DNA from: UJ101 sp965262705
GTDB lineage: Bacteria; Bacteroidota; Bacteroidia; Flavobacteriales; UJ101
Direction of reading: 5' to 3'
Assembly: GCA_965262705.1 (NCBI GenBank)
Contig: OZ253556.1
Span: 1,178,001 to 1,242,000, forward strand
DNA length: 64,000 bases
Under the pieces are notes generated by a model. It was not told the DNA's origin. It saw only the letters and a list, made by a program, of their open reading frames with translations, and did not search any database. Every line of letters starts with the position of its first letter. Positions within the stretch are counted from its first letter, which is position 1. Made by a program: the position numbers and the translations under genes. Positions 36,366 through 44,893 of the stretch are shown piece by piece.

Positions 36366-37697
36366 TTATGATTTTTTCTCCGCTCTTAAGCGTTTTAATT
36401 CCTTGGCGACCAAGTGATGGCTAACCGTTTTATCTTTAAAGAAATGAATAAAATAAGTCTTTTCTTTGTCGGTTGCTTCAAGCTGGTTAAGGATGTTGAG
36501 CAGGTGCATCTTCATGTGTCCTTTCTGGATGCCAGAAGTAACTAATGAACCCACTGCACCAAAGTTTTGTGCCAGCCCCGCAACGGCTACCATTTCCATA
36601 AGTTCTTTAGCATTCGGTTGCTCCAGAATGGCCAAAGACAATTTTACTAATGGGTGCAGAGAAGTTAGCCCTCCTACCGTACCGAGTGCAAGGGGTAGGT
36701 CAATCCAAAAGCGAAAAATACTGTCTTTAATTTCACAGTGCGTTAAACTGCTATAAGTACCCTTTCGTGCAGCATAAGTATGGGCGCAGGCTTCAACAGC
36801 TCTGAAGTCATTCCCCGTAGCAATAACCAATGCATCTACTCCATTCATAATCCCCTTGTTATGCGTAGTTGCCCGATAGGGTTCAATTTCAGCAATATGA
36901 ATCGCCTGGGCAAATTTAACTGCAAATTCTTTCGAGGCTGCACGATTATCGGCTAATTGTTCAACCGGGCATGAAACTTCTGCTCGTACCATACTCTCAG
37001 GGGTATAATTTGATACGATACACATAATAATCTGCAAGCTGTTTTTTTCCTCCGATGAAAATTCTACTGAAAGATTAAGCATTCGTTCTAAAGTTTTAGC
37101 CTGCTGTTCAAGGCAGGAGTTGATAAAATTAGCCCCCATGGCATCAACTGAATCAAAGGTTACTTTTAATTGAAAGTAATGTGGAATATCAGCCGTTTTG
37201 TCCACTAATTCTATCGCAGTAATTCCTCCCCCGCGCTGGCGCATCTTGTGTGTAATGCTTTCCGTATCTTTAAAAAACATTTTTTCTAGTTTTTGCCTGA
37301 AAAAAAGAGAAAAGGTATTTTTATCTCCTTCAAAAGTAAAATGAACATGCCCTACCTTTGTCTTCCCTAAGACAGTGGTTTTAAATCCGCCTCGATGAAG
37401 CCAAAATTTAGCCGCTTTTGATGCAGCAGCCACCACCGAACTTTCTTCAATAACCATTGGAAGGGCTAATATTCGATCATTAACTTTGAAATTAGGCGCA
37501 ATTCCAAAAGGCATGTAAAAGTTAGTGAGGGTATTTTCTGAAAATTCATCATGTAGTTTCTGTAATTTTTCTTTTTTATTCCAGTATTGCGTAAGAATAT
37601 CTTTTGCCTGAGCGTTATTACTTAAATAGTGTTCAATGAGCCAATCAATTTTTTGTTTCTTAGAAAAGCGGGAGAAACCACTAATAATTTTAGACAT
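36366..37697 (-). CDS. mvaA: Hydroxymethylglutaryl-CoA reductase (class II)
   Basis: 443 residues from the ATG at 37697 (a longer frame to 37724 overlaps the promoter). Motifs: ALPMVIEESSVVAAASKAAK, NGVDALVIATGNDFRAVEA and GTVGGLTSLHPLVKLSLAI. The length and sequence fit the bacterial class II enzyme. In Flavobacteriales this makes mevalonate for isoprenoid precursors rather than degrading it. No other mevalonate gene is adjacent. A TATCTTTG -7 box is at 37714-37721. Confidence 0.95.
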   Translation of the reverse strand: MSKIISGFSRFSKKQKIDWLIEHYLSNNAQAKDILTQYWNKKEKLQKLHDEFSENTLTNFYMPFGIAPNFKVNDRILALPMVIEESSVVAAASKAAKFWLHRGGFKTTVLGKTKVGHVHFTFEGDKNTFSLFFRQKLEKMFFKDTESITHKMRQRGGGITAIELVDKTADIPHYFQLKVTFDSVDAMGANFINSCLEQQAKTLERMLNLSVEFSSEEKNSLQIIMCIVSNYTPESMVRAEVSCPVEQLADNRAASKEFAVKFAQAIHIAEIEPYRATTHNKGIMNGVDALVIATGNDFRAVEACAHTYAARKGTYSSLTHCEIKDSIFRFWIDLPLALGTVGGLTSLHPLVKLSLAILEQPNAKELMEMVAVAGLAQNFGAVGSLVTSGIQKGHMKMHLLNILNQLEATDKEKTYFIHFFKDKTVSHHLVAKELKRLRAEKKS

Positions 37698-37713
37698 AAA
37701 TACTTGTTTTATG

Positions 37714-37721
37714 CAAAGATA
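37714..37721 (-). promoter_or_regulatory. -7 box for mvaA
   Basis: The minus strand reads TATCTTTG, 17 bp before the ATG. A 20-bp mini-MITE (37728-37747) lies just upstream and supplies a TTG at 16-bp spacing. Confidence 0.5.
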
Positions 37722-37727
37722 CAAAAT

Positions 37728-37747
37728 GAGACTTTTGCAACGGTCTC
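37728..37747. repeat. Minimal MITE: two inverted ends only (20 bp)
   Basis: GAGACTTTTGCAACGGTCTC is a near-perfect palindrome made of the two termini of the family fused together. Confidence 0.65.
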
Positions 37748-37857
37748 ATATAATAGTACTAAAAACAAAAAAACTATAACAGACTGCATACAGATTGTTT
37801 TATAAAAAATACTATAAGACAAATTTGTGAGAATACCATCAAATAAAGCAGGGTAAT

Positions 37858-38430
37858 CATTAAAACTAACCCATTGAGTACGTAAAAGGACAGATTGAGT
37901 ACGTACGCATTTATATGACAATAAGTGTTTTACATCTAAACCAGACAGATTGAGTACGGGAAAACAAGCATTAAAACTAACCCATTGAAGACGTAAAAGG
38001 ACAGATTGAGGACGTACGTATTTCTATGATAATAAATGTTTTACATCTAAGCCAGACGGATTGAGTACGGGACAACAAGCATTAAAACTAACCCATTGAA
38101 GACGTAAAAGGACAGATTGAGGACGTACGTATTTCTATGATAATAAGTGTTTTACCTCTAAACCAGACGGATTGAGTACGGGACAACAAGCATTAAAACT
38201 AACCCATTGAGACGTAAAAGGACAGATTGAGTATATGCGTATTTATATGATAATAAGTGTTTTACATCTAAACCAGACGGATTGAGTACGGGAAAACAAA
38301 CATTAAAACTAAATAATTGAAGGCGTAAAAGGACAGATTGAGTATATGCGTATTTATATGATAATAAGTGTTTTACCTCTAAACCAGACAGATTGAGTAC
38401 GGGAAAACAAGCATTAAAACTAACCCATTG
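37858..38430. repeat. 111-bp tandem repeat array (5 full units plus a partial)
   Basis: Units begin CATTAAAACTAACCCATTGA at 37858, 37969, 38080, 38191, 38301 and 38412, i.e. 110-111 bp apart. Each contains three GATTGAGTACG-like sub-repeats, GGACAGATTGAGTACG and ATAAGTGTTTTACATCTAAA. The sixth unit is cut after 19 bp by a MITE. No coding frame is maintained. Confidence 0.93.
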
Positions 38431-38615
38431 ATACCGTTGCAGAATATATAAAAGCGTATGAAAAAGAAAGCATCTAACTTCAAACTACTTCCTTCTCAAA
38501 AAATTAAAATCCTCCACACCCATTAGGTTATTCCGGTATTTAATTTTAGCTTACGCTGACTTGCAGTTCTTCGGGCGTTGCATTTTTTTGTTAGCGTGCT
38601 TTTTGCAACGGTCTC
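38430..38615. mobile_element. MITE (186 bp) truncating the 111-bp array
   Basis: GATACCGTTGCAGAATATAT to GCTTTTTGCAACGGTCTC, in reverse orientation. It joins the partial sixth repeat unit at CCCATT. Confidence 0.85.
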
Positions 38616-38896
38616 AAATTTTGAAAAAAGGGTAATAAGAATTATGATGAGAAGGGTTTGATATATAATCGCTGAGAGAGAGAACACCCCTATGAGCTAG
38701 GCTCGGAAGTTTCGAGGAAAAGCAGCGCTTTTCTCTCGCTTGTCCTTAAGGGGACCATTAGGAGGCTTAAAAATATTCTTTTGAGGGAAAATCGAGAGAG
38801 AAAAAAGTTGTCCCCTTGAGGGGACTTTAGGTTTGTTAGTCCTGTTTATGAGGTAAATTATTTTTGATCTGATGCGTTAAAAATGTTTTTTGAAGG

Positions 38897-39019
38897 GCTT
38901 TGCGGGGTGAGCGTTAGGGATAGAAGCGGTATCCTTTTTCTTGGGGCGAGAGGCTGCCCCAAGAAAAAGATATAGCGGATAGCCCGACCGCCGCCAGGCG
39001 GGAACGCCCAAGAAAGAAA
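38897..39019. repeat. Dispersed ~125-bp hairpin repeat, copy 2 (inverted)
   Basis: Reverse-complement match to 20089-20213, including the CTTTTTCTTGGGGCG / GCCCCAAGAAAAAG palindrome. The surrounding 38616-39175 otherwise shows only small hairpins such as GTCCCCTTGAGGGGAC and MITE debris; no gene. Confidence 0.72.
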
Positions 39020-39175
39020 TGAAATAATGGTTTAAGAATTTCAACTTTGCTGAATCACCGTTCTTGAGCGTTGCATTTTATTGGCGAGAATGCTTTTTGC
39101 AAGAGTCTCGAAAGCATTTAGAAAGCTGCAAGTCAACAGATCTAAGGTCAGCGCAAGTCAAAGGTGTCGGAATTT

Positions 39176-40048
39176 TTATGCCAAAACTTCTTTTACTTTA
39201 TGCCCTATATCGGCAGGCGATTCCACTACATGAATATTACAGGATTTCATGATCTCCATTTTAGCCTGAGCGGTTTCGTTTGCTTCGCCTACAATAGCTC
39301 CTGCATGACCCATAGTTCGCCCTTTGGGCGCAGTTTTTCCCGCAATAAAGCCGATAACAGGTTTCGGATTTTTTTGTGCTTTAACCCATCTTGCTGCCTC
39401 CACCTCTAATTGCCCGCCAATTTCTCCTATCATTACAATGGCTTCGATTTCCGGGTCTTTCATCAGCAATTCCATGGCTTCTTTTATGGTCGTTCCGATA
39501 ATCGGGTCGCCTCCGATTCCAATAGCGGTCGAAATTCCAAAACCTGCTTTAACTATTTGGTCAGCCGCTTCATAGGTTAGTGTTCCTGATTTTGAAACGA
39601 CTCCTATCGTTCCCTTTTTAAAAACAAATCCTGGCATGATCCCTACTTTTGCTTCTCCGGCTGAAATAACTCCGGGACAATTCGGTCCAATAAGCGTTAC
39701 CTCTTTATCGCTAATATATTTTTTTACTTTTACCATATCCTGCACCGGGATTCCCTCTGTGATACAAATAATGACTTTTATACCCGCCTCAACCGATTCC
39801 ATTATGGCATCAACAGCAAAAGGTGGTGGAACAAAAATTAAAGAAGTATCTGCTTCTAACTTTACTACCGCGTCTTTAACTGTGTTAAATACTGGACGCT
39901 CCAGATGAGTTTGACCGCCTTTTCCGGGCGTTACTCCTCCTACTACGTTTGTTCCGTATTCGATCATTTGCTGTGCATGAAAAGTTCCTTCTCTTCCTGT
40001 AAATCCCTGGATAATTATTTTTGACTTCTTGTTCACTAAGACACTCAT
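39176..40048 (-). CDS. sucD: Succinyl-CoA synthetase (ADP-forming) alpha subunit
   Basis: 290 residues. It carries the phosphohistidine site GRTMGHAGAIVG (His248), GFTGREGTFHAQQM, GPNCPGVISAGEAKVGIMPG and GEIGGQLEVEAARW. It couples succinyl-CoA cleavage to nucleotide phosphorylation in the TCA cycle. sucC is not adjacent, which is common in Flavobacteriia. Confidence 0.97.
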   Translation of the reverse strand: MSVLVNKKSKIIIQGFTGREGTFHAQQMIEYGTNVVGGVTPGKGGQTHLERPVFNTVKDAVVKLEADTSLIFVPPPFAVDAIMESVEAGIKVIICITEGIPVQDMVKVKKYISDKEVTLIGPNCPGVISAGEAKVGIMPGFVFKKGTIGVVSKSGTLTYEAADQIVKAGFGISTAIGIGGDPIIGTTIKEAMELLMKDPEIEAIVMIGEIGGQLEVEAARWVKAQKNPKPVIGFIAGKTAPKGRTMGHAGAIVGEANETAQAKMEIMKSCNIHVVESPADIGHKVKEVLA

Positions 40049-40118
40049 GGTTTTATTTTTTTATTTGGATGAGCAATATATGCTGTTTTTTAATAACGGC
40101 AAAATGACAGGCGAATAT

Positions 40119-41570
40119 TTATATTTTCTTTTTTATGGTAAAGGTCGCACCTTCATTTGGCACTGAAGATACGCTAATCGTTGCATTATAATCGGTCAAT
40201 ATTTTTTTTACCATCGCTAATCCTAAGCCCATTCCGCTATTTTTGGTTGTAAATTTTGGCTCAAATATTTTCTCTTGTAAATTTGGCGGGATGCCCGATC
40301 CATTATCTTTAATCGTTATAATCACCTCTCCCGGCTGTTCGGTTACCTGTACTTCTATTTCAGGCGCTCTATCCGAAGGAGTAGCCTGAAACGCGTTCTT
40401 TACTAAATTGTTCATCACACGGTCTAACTGTGATTTATCCATCTTCAGCGGGATGTAATTTTTATTATAACTGAATTGGATGTATTGATCATCGAATATT
40501 TCGAGACTATTTTTAATCACTGGTATCACATTAAATTCTTCATCTTTTCTGGTTGGCATTTTAGCAAAGTCCATAAAAGCATTGGTAATATTAGAAAGTG
40601 TATCAATCTGTTGAAGCAAAGAATTACAAAGATTATTCATTTTATCGGTTGCTTTTGGGTCTTTTACATCAAATCGTCTTTGAAAAGACTGTATAGAGAG
40701 CTTCATTGGAGTTAAAGGGTTTTTTATTTCATGGGCTACTTGGCGCGCCATTCTCTTCCAAGCCTCTTCTCGTTCTATTTTTGCTAAAGTTTGTGTTGAT
40801 TCTTTTAATCTCATCACCATGTTATTGTATGAGTTTACAATGTCCCATAACTCATCTTTTCTTTTATAATCAATGGTTTCAAGGGTTGAATTAATATCAG
40901 TTGCTTTAATTCTTTCAGCAATAGAAGTTATTCTATCGGAAATATTTTTTGAAAAAAAGTAAAGCAGCACCGAGGATAGAGTAAAAACAATAAAAAAGAT
41001 AAAAACAATATGTTTTATTATATTATTTCGTTCTGTTTTTAGAAAATGATTATCAATAATATCGGAAATCTCAACTATACCTACCGTTTCATTTTTGCCA
41101 TTTCTAATATAGCAGAATGATGAACGAGCAATCGGGTTATATTTGATGATAAGGCTTTGGCCAAGAGGCTTCTTTGCTAATTGAATTAAAATAGATTCGT
41201 TTATTGTAATTTTTTTTCTGTTTTTTTGCTCTGAGATGCCATTGATATCAAAAATTAAGTTTCCATCTAAATCATAAAGGCGGGTTTTTGTCTCTTCGGC
41301 TTCTTTCAATTCATACATCTTAGGTGTAAGCACCTTAGCAAAATTATACTCATCAATATTATATTGATACAAGCTAATCGCATAGTCTATAGCGGTTCGT
41401 ACACGCTCTTCTTTCCTGAAGAATCTTAACTTATTATAATATAAGACTGTTTTTTTTGATTGAAGGACGGCTGTGATGACAAAAGTAATAGAAGTTAATG
41501 ATAGAATCAATAGCAGCGTCAAAAAAATTTGTCGAAAAAGAGAGAAACGTTTTTGGGGTTTTATACTCAT
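40119..41570 (-). CDS. Membrane sensor histidine kinase (NtrY-like core)
   Basis: The start is taken at the ATG before SIKPQKRFSLFRQIF (483 residues), 4 nt after the ribE stop. Two membrane segments (about 14-36 and 187-206) bracket a periplasmic sensor region. HAMP-like linker and HisKA follow, with the phospho-acceptor in ARQVAHEIKNPLTPMKLSIQ (His280). Then come the N box NNLVKNAFQATP and G boxes DNGSGIPPNLQEKIF and GMGLGLAMVKKI. No response regulator is nearby, so the signal and target are unknown. It is probably co-transcribed with ribE. Confidence 0.93.
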   Translation of the reverse strand: MSIKPQKRFSLFRQIFLTLLLILSLTSITFVITAVLQSKKTVLYYNKLRFFRKEERVRTAIDYAISLYQYNIDEYNFAKVLTPKMYELKEAEETKTRLYDLDGNLIFDINGISEQKNRKKITINESILIQLAKKPLGQSLIIKYNPIARSSFCYIRNGKNETVGIVEISDIIDNHFLKTERNNIIKHIVFIFFIVFTLSSVLLYFFSKNISDRITSIAERIKATDINSTLETIDYKRKDELWDIVNSYNNMVMRLKESTQTLAKIEREEAWKRMARQVAHEIKNPLTPMKLSIQSFQRRFDVKDPKATDKMNNLCNSLLQQIDTLSNITNAFMDFAKMPTRKDEEFNVIPVIKNSLEIFDDQYIQFSYNKNYIPLKMDKSQLDRVMNNLVKNAFQATPSDRAPEIEVQVTEQPGEVIITIKDNGSGIPPNLQEKIFEPKFTTKNSGMGLGLAMVKKILTDYNATISVSSVPNEGATFTIKKKI

Positions 41571-41574
41571 TTTT

Positions 41575-42156
41575 TCATTTGTTAATGAGCTTTGCAACAT
41601 ATTTCCCAAGAATGTCAAACTCTAAGTTTACAAAAGACCCCATTTTAAGATATTTTAAACTAGTATGAGTTAATGTATAAGGAATAATAGCAACTGAAAA
41701 GCTGTTTTTTTCAGAATTTACTACGGTAAGACTAATCCCATTAACCGCGATTGAACCCTTTTCAACAGTGCTGTGCCCATTATATTCATATTCAAAAGTA
41801 AAAATAGTGCTCCCTTCTAATGATTGCCTACTTATACATTTTGCTGTTTGATCGATGTGCCCTTGCAAAATATGTCCATCTAATCGATCACTCAACCTCA
41901 AGCATCTTTCAAGATTAAGTTTACTTCCTACTTCTAAGAACTCTAAGGTAGTTTTATTTAAAGTCTCTTGAATAGCTGTTACGGTATATTCATCTTCATT
42001 AATGTCAATAACAGTTAAGCACACTCCGTCGTGTGCAATGCTTTGATCTATCTTTAATTCAGAGGTAAAAGGCGAACGAATAGAAATATCTAAATTTTCA
42101 TTCTTCTGCTCCAGTTTTATCACCTCTCCAAGTGCTTCTATAATTCCGGTGTACAT
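41575..42156 (-). CDS. ribE: Riboflavin synthase alpha chain
   Basis: 193 residues. Two tandem lumazine-binding domains: MYTGIIEALGEV...SIAHDGVCLTV and HILQGHIDQTAKCI...SIAVNGISLTVV. It dismutates 6,7-dimethyl-8-ribityllumazine to riboflavin. It is divergent from pdxA with overlapping promoter elements and upstream of the histidine kinase. No FMN riboswitch is visible in the ~20-50 nt leader. Confidence 0.96.
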   Translation of the reverse strand: MYTGIIEALGEVIKLEQKNENLDISIRSPFTSELKIDQSIAHDGVCLTVIDINEDEYTVTAIQETLNKTTLEFLEVGSKLNLERCLRLSDRLDGHILQGHIDQTAKCISRQSLEGSTIFTFEYEYNGHSTVEKGSIAVNGISLTVVNSEKNSFSVAIIPYTLTHTSLKYLKMGSFVNLEFDILGKYVAKLINK

Positions 42157-42173
42157 AAATTAAGTTATTTTTT

Positions 42174-42181
42174 TATCTTTG
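42174..42181 (+). promoter_or_regulatory. -7 box for pdxA
   Basis: TATCTTTG matches TAnnTTTG, 34 bp before the chosen ATG. It overlaps the divergent ribE control region. Confidence 0.55.
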
Positions 42182-42206
42182 TGGGTTGCCACGATAGCTA
42201 AGATTG

Positions 42207-42214
42207 CAAATATA
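42207..42214 (-). promoter_or_regulatory. -7 box for ribE
   Basis: The minus strand reads TATATTTG, 51 bp before the ribE ATG, so the ribE and pdxA promoters overlap. Confidence 0.55.
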
Positions 42215-43288
42215 ATGAAGAATGCTAAAAATAAAATACGTGTAGGAATAAGCGTTGGTGATACGAATGGAATAGGTCCTGAAATTATTTTGAAAACTTT
42301 GCAAAAAATAGAACTTCTGTCTTTTTTTACTCCTGTTATCTTTGGCTCAACCAAACTTTTTTCATATTATAAAAACGCGTTAAAAATCACAGCAAGCATT
42401 AATGGGATTTTTCATCCGAAAAACGCATTAGAGGATAAAATAAATGTTGTTAATATCTGGCAGGATAACTTAAAAATTTCTATCGGGACTTCTACAAAAA
42501 CCGCCGGAAAATATGCCTTCGAATCACTACAAAATGCAACACAAGCTTTAAAAGAAGGAACTGTTGACGTATTGGTAACGGCTCCAATAAATAAATCGAA
42601 TATACAATCTGAAATCTTTTCTTTTTCCGGTCATACGGAGTATTTAGGTTATGAATTAGGAGGGAGTGCGCTAATGTTTATGGTACATGATGAGATAAAG
42701 GTAGGGTTAGTTACTCATCATATCCCCATAAGTAATGTTTCAAAAGAAATTACAAAGAAAAAAATCGAACAAAAAACACGCTTAATTCATCAATCATTAG
42801 TCCAAGATTTTCAAATTTCAAAACCTAAAATAGCCCTCCTCGGGCTAAACCCTCATAACGGAGATAACGGACTTATAGGGACAGAAGAATCTGAAAAAAT
42901 CATCCCGGCAATTCAGCAACTCAGACAAGAAGGAATTTTAGCTTTCGGCCCTTTTGCTTCAGATGGTTTTTTTGGCGCAAGAGAATATTTGAATTATGAT
43001 GCTGTATTAGCCATGTATCATGATCAAGGACTTATTCCGTTTAAGCAAATTGCTTTTGGTAAAGGAGTTAATTTTACAGCGGGTCTAAATAAGATCCGAA
43101 CTTCACCTGATCATGGGGTTGCCTATGACATTTCAGGGAAAAATATAGCAAAAGAAGATTCTTTTGAAGAAGCTATTTTTAAAGGAATAAAAATATTTAA
43201 AACCCGTCAAGAATTCATAGCGTTAAGCCATAATGCTTTGAAGCCGCAAAGCATGCAAATGGATTATAATCAACCCCTTCATGGATGA
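42215..43288 (+). CDS. pdxA: 4-hydroxythreonine-4-phosphate dehydrogenase
   Basis: The 357 residues start at the ATG before KNAKNKIRVGISVGDTNGIG, then PEI. An upstream GTG frame from 42179 would overlap the promoter. Motifs: TAPINKSNIQSE, FSGHTEYLG, LGLNPHNGDNG, YDAVLAMYHDQGLIPFK and GLNKIRTSPDHGVAYDI, with the metal-binding histidines. It works in the DXP-dependent pyridoxal phosphate pathway. Divergent from ribE; no pdxJ nearby. Confidence 0.95.
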   Translation: MKNAKNKIRVGISVGDTNGIGPEIILKTLQKIELLSFFTPVIFGSTKLFSYYKNALKITASINGIFHPKNALEDKINVVNIWQDNLKISIGTSTKTAGKYAFESLQNATQALKEGTVDVLVTAPINKSNIQSEIFSFSGHTEYLGYELGGSALMFMVHDEIKVGLVTHHIPISNVSKEITKKKIEQKTRLIHQSLVQDFQISKPKIALLGLNPHNGDNGLIGTEESEKIIPAIQQLRQEGILAFGPFASDGFFGAREYLNYDAVLAMYHDQGLIPFKQIAFGKGVNFTAGLNKIRTSPDHGVAYDISGKNIAKEDSFEEAIFKGIKIFKTRQEFIALSHNALKPQSMQMDYNQPLHG

Positions 43289-43290
43289 AA

Positions 43291-43369
43291 TGAAGACGTT
43301 GTTGCAGAATACGATACCTTTAGCTTACACTGACTTGTGGTTGATAGAGTTATTTTTGCAACGGCATCT
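43291..43369. repeat. Short MITE variant
   Basis: AAGACGTTGTTGCAGAATACG to TTATTTTTGCAACGGCATCTT, with the ACTGACTTGTGGTTGATAG interior. It is a degenerate copy immediately after pdxA. Confidence 0.55.
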
Positions 43370-43449
43370 TATTTATTATTCGCTTAAATTTATTATTTTT
43401 AATAAAATTATATTATATTTAATAAAATTATATTATATTTGTACAATGT

Positions 43450-43614
43450 GAGACCGTTGCAAAAAGCACGCTAACAAAAAAATGCAACGCTTGAGGAAAA
43501 TTAAATACCGGAGCAACCTAATGGGTGTGGAGGATTTTAATTTTTTGAGAAGGAAGCAGTTTGAAGTTAGATGCTTTCTTTTTCATATTTTTTTATATAT
43601 GATGCAACGGTCTC
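43450..43614. mobile_element. MITE (165 bp) in the leader of a lipoprotein gene
   Basis: GAGACCGTTGCAAAAAGCAC to TGATGCAACGGTCTC. It ends 30 bp before the ATG of the next gene. The flanks AATGT / AATCT share three bases only. Confidence 0.87.
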
Positions 43615-43644
43615 AATCTATTTATAACATCAAAAAAAGAAATT

Positions 43645-44610
43645 ATGAGAAAATTAAGTTTACTTTTTGGAGTATTGATAGGAATCTTCATGGCTTCTTG
43701 CTCCAATGATGATTATGATAAGCCAAAATTTACCACGGAAAATATGAAACTGGAAATATCAGGATTAAAAAATATAGGAGACACCGGAGTGTATGAAGGA
43801 TGGCTAATTACTCCCGAAGGGCCTGTAAGTACCGGAAGGTTTAGCGTAGATGATGATGGAAAACTGTCTCAAGAGATTTTTTTAGTGGGGACTAATACAG
43901 TAAATAATGCTACAAAATTTGTTCTAACCATAGAACCTGGAGAAGATGAGAATAGAGAACCATCAGCAACTAAAATATTAAGCGGTGATTTCTCTAACAA
44001 AACTGCTGATCTTTCTACCGAAGCGAATATATCAGAAAATGATTTTTCTGATATAACAGGAAAGTTTATATTATCAACTCCCTCTACAAGTAATGATACA
44101 AGCGATGAGAGTAAGGGAGTATGGTTCGTTGATAATTCAAACGCCAGTTTGAAATTACCCGAGTTAAAAGACGGGTGGATATATGAAGGCTGGGTAATTA
44201 TTCAAGACGAAGCCGTCTCAACAGGAAAATTCCCAAAAGTGAATGACGCAGATTACAGAAATAAATATCAAGGGCCGGATAAGCTACCTCCATTCCCAGG
44301 CGAGGATTTCGTTAAGGGAGTATTAAAACAAATAAAAAAGGAAAGCAGGAAAAAATTAGAAGAAGGAAAGGAATTAACCCGACAAGATTCTATCATCATA
44401 GACTTTTCAAAAGATGAATTCGCCTTCTCAAAAGTAATGGTAACTTTAGAGCCGACAGCTGGAAAGGATGACTACGAAAACCCGTCTCTTTATTATAAAA
44501 TATTTGAAAGTAATCCGTTGAACTCCAGTACTAAAACGGGTACAGTTCTAGAAATGGAAAATGTTTTAGAGGACTTTCCGGCCGGAAAAGCATCTATAGA
44601 ATCCGAATAA
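43645..44610 (+). CDS. Two-repeat lipoprotein (YEGW...STGxF type), paralog 1
   Basis: 321 residues with lipoprotein signal peptide ending FMASC (Cys19). Two homologous halves each contain a YEGW core: VYEGWLITPEGPVSTGRFSV and IYEGWVIIQDEAVSTGKFPK. The second is followed by LPPFPGEDFVKG. This YEGW...STG pattern resembles the C-terminal fold of anti-sigma-K-like proteins. The same length and layout occur in the protein at 53069 (YQAW cores, LPGNDFVK), so they are paralogs. Exported and lipid-anchored; function unknown. Confidence 0.75.
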   Translation: MRKLSLLFGVLIGIFMASCSNDDYDKPKFTTENMKLEISGLKNIGDTGVYEGWLITPEGPVSTGRFSVDDDGKLSQEIFLVGTNTVNNATKFVLTIEPGEDENREPSATKILSGDFSNKTADLSTEANISENDFSDITGKFILSTPSTSNDTSDESKGVWFVDNSNASLKLPELKDGWIYEGWVIIQDEAVSTGKFPKVNDADYRNKYQGPDKLPPFPGEDFVKGVLKQIKKESRKKLEEGKELTRQDSIIIDFSKDEFAFSKVMVTLEPTAGKDDYENPSLYYKIFESNPLNSSTKTGTVLEMENVLEDFPAGKASIESE

Positions 44611-44893
44611 AACAGGTTGACGATAAGTAAAATTTGCATCATTTTTTTGACGATATTATAGTGATACCTTTAGTTAGAGTTGACTTTAGTTTACGCTGAC
44701 TAAATGCATAATCAACCTTTTGGTTTTGAAGATTTTAATTTTCGGCAGCTTAGTACCTCGACTGTGCGCAATAATCACTTATCGAAATATGGCTTTTTTC
44801 ATATCTGATTTATTCTTATTACCTTGCGAAGTTAATTAAAATGATAATTTTTTTGATATTAAACCAGAACCTTTATCTTTTAAATTAAATTTC

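Noticed and set aside
38431..38460. Phage or integrative element attachment site at the repeat/MITE junction
   Set aside because: There is no integrase, and the junction is explained by MITE insertion into the 111-bp array.
42156..42214. FMN riboswitch upstream of ribE
   Set aside because: The leader between the -7 box and ATG is too short and has no RFN-like conserved blocks.
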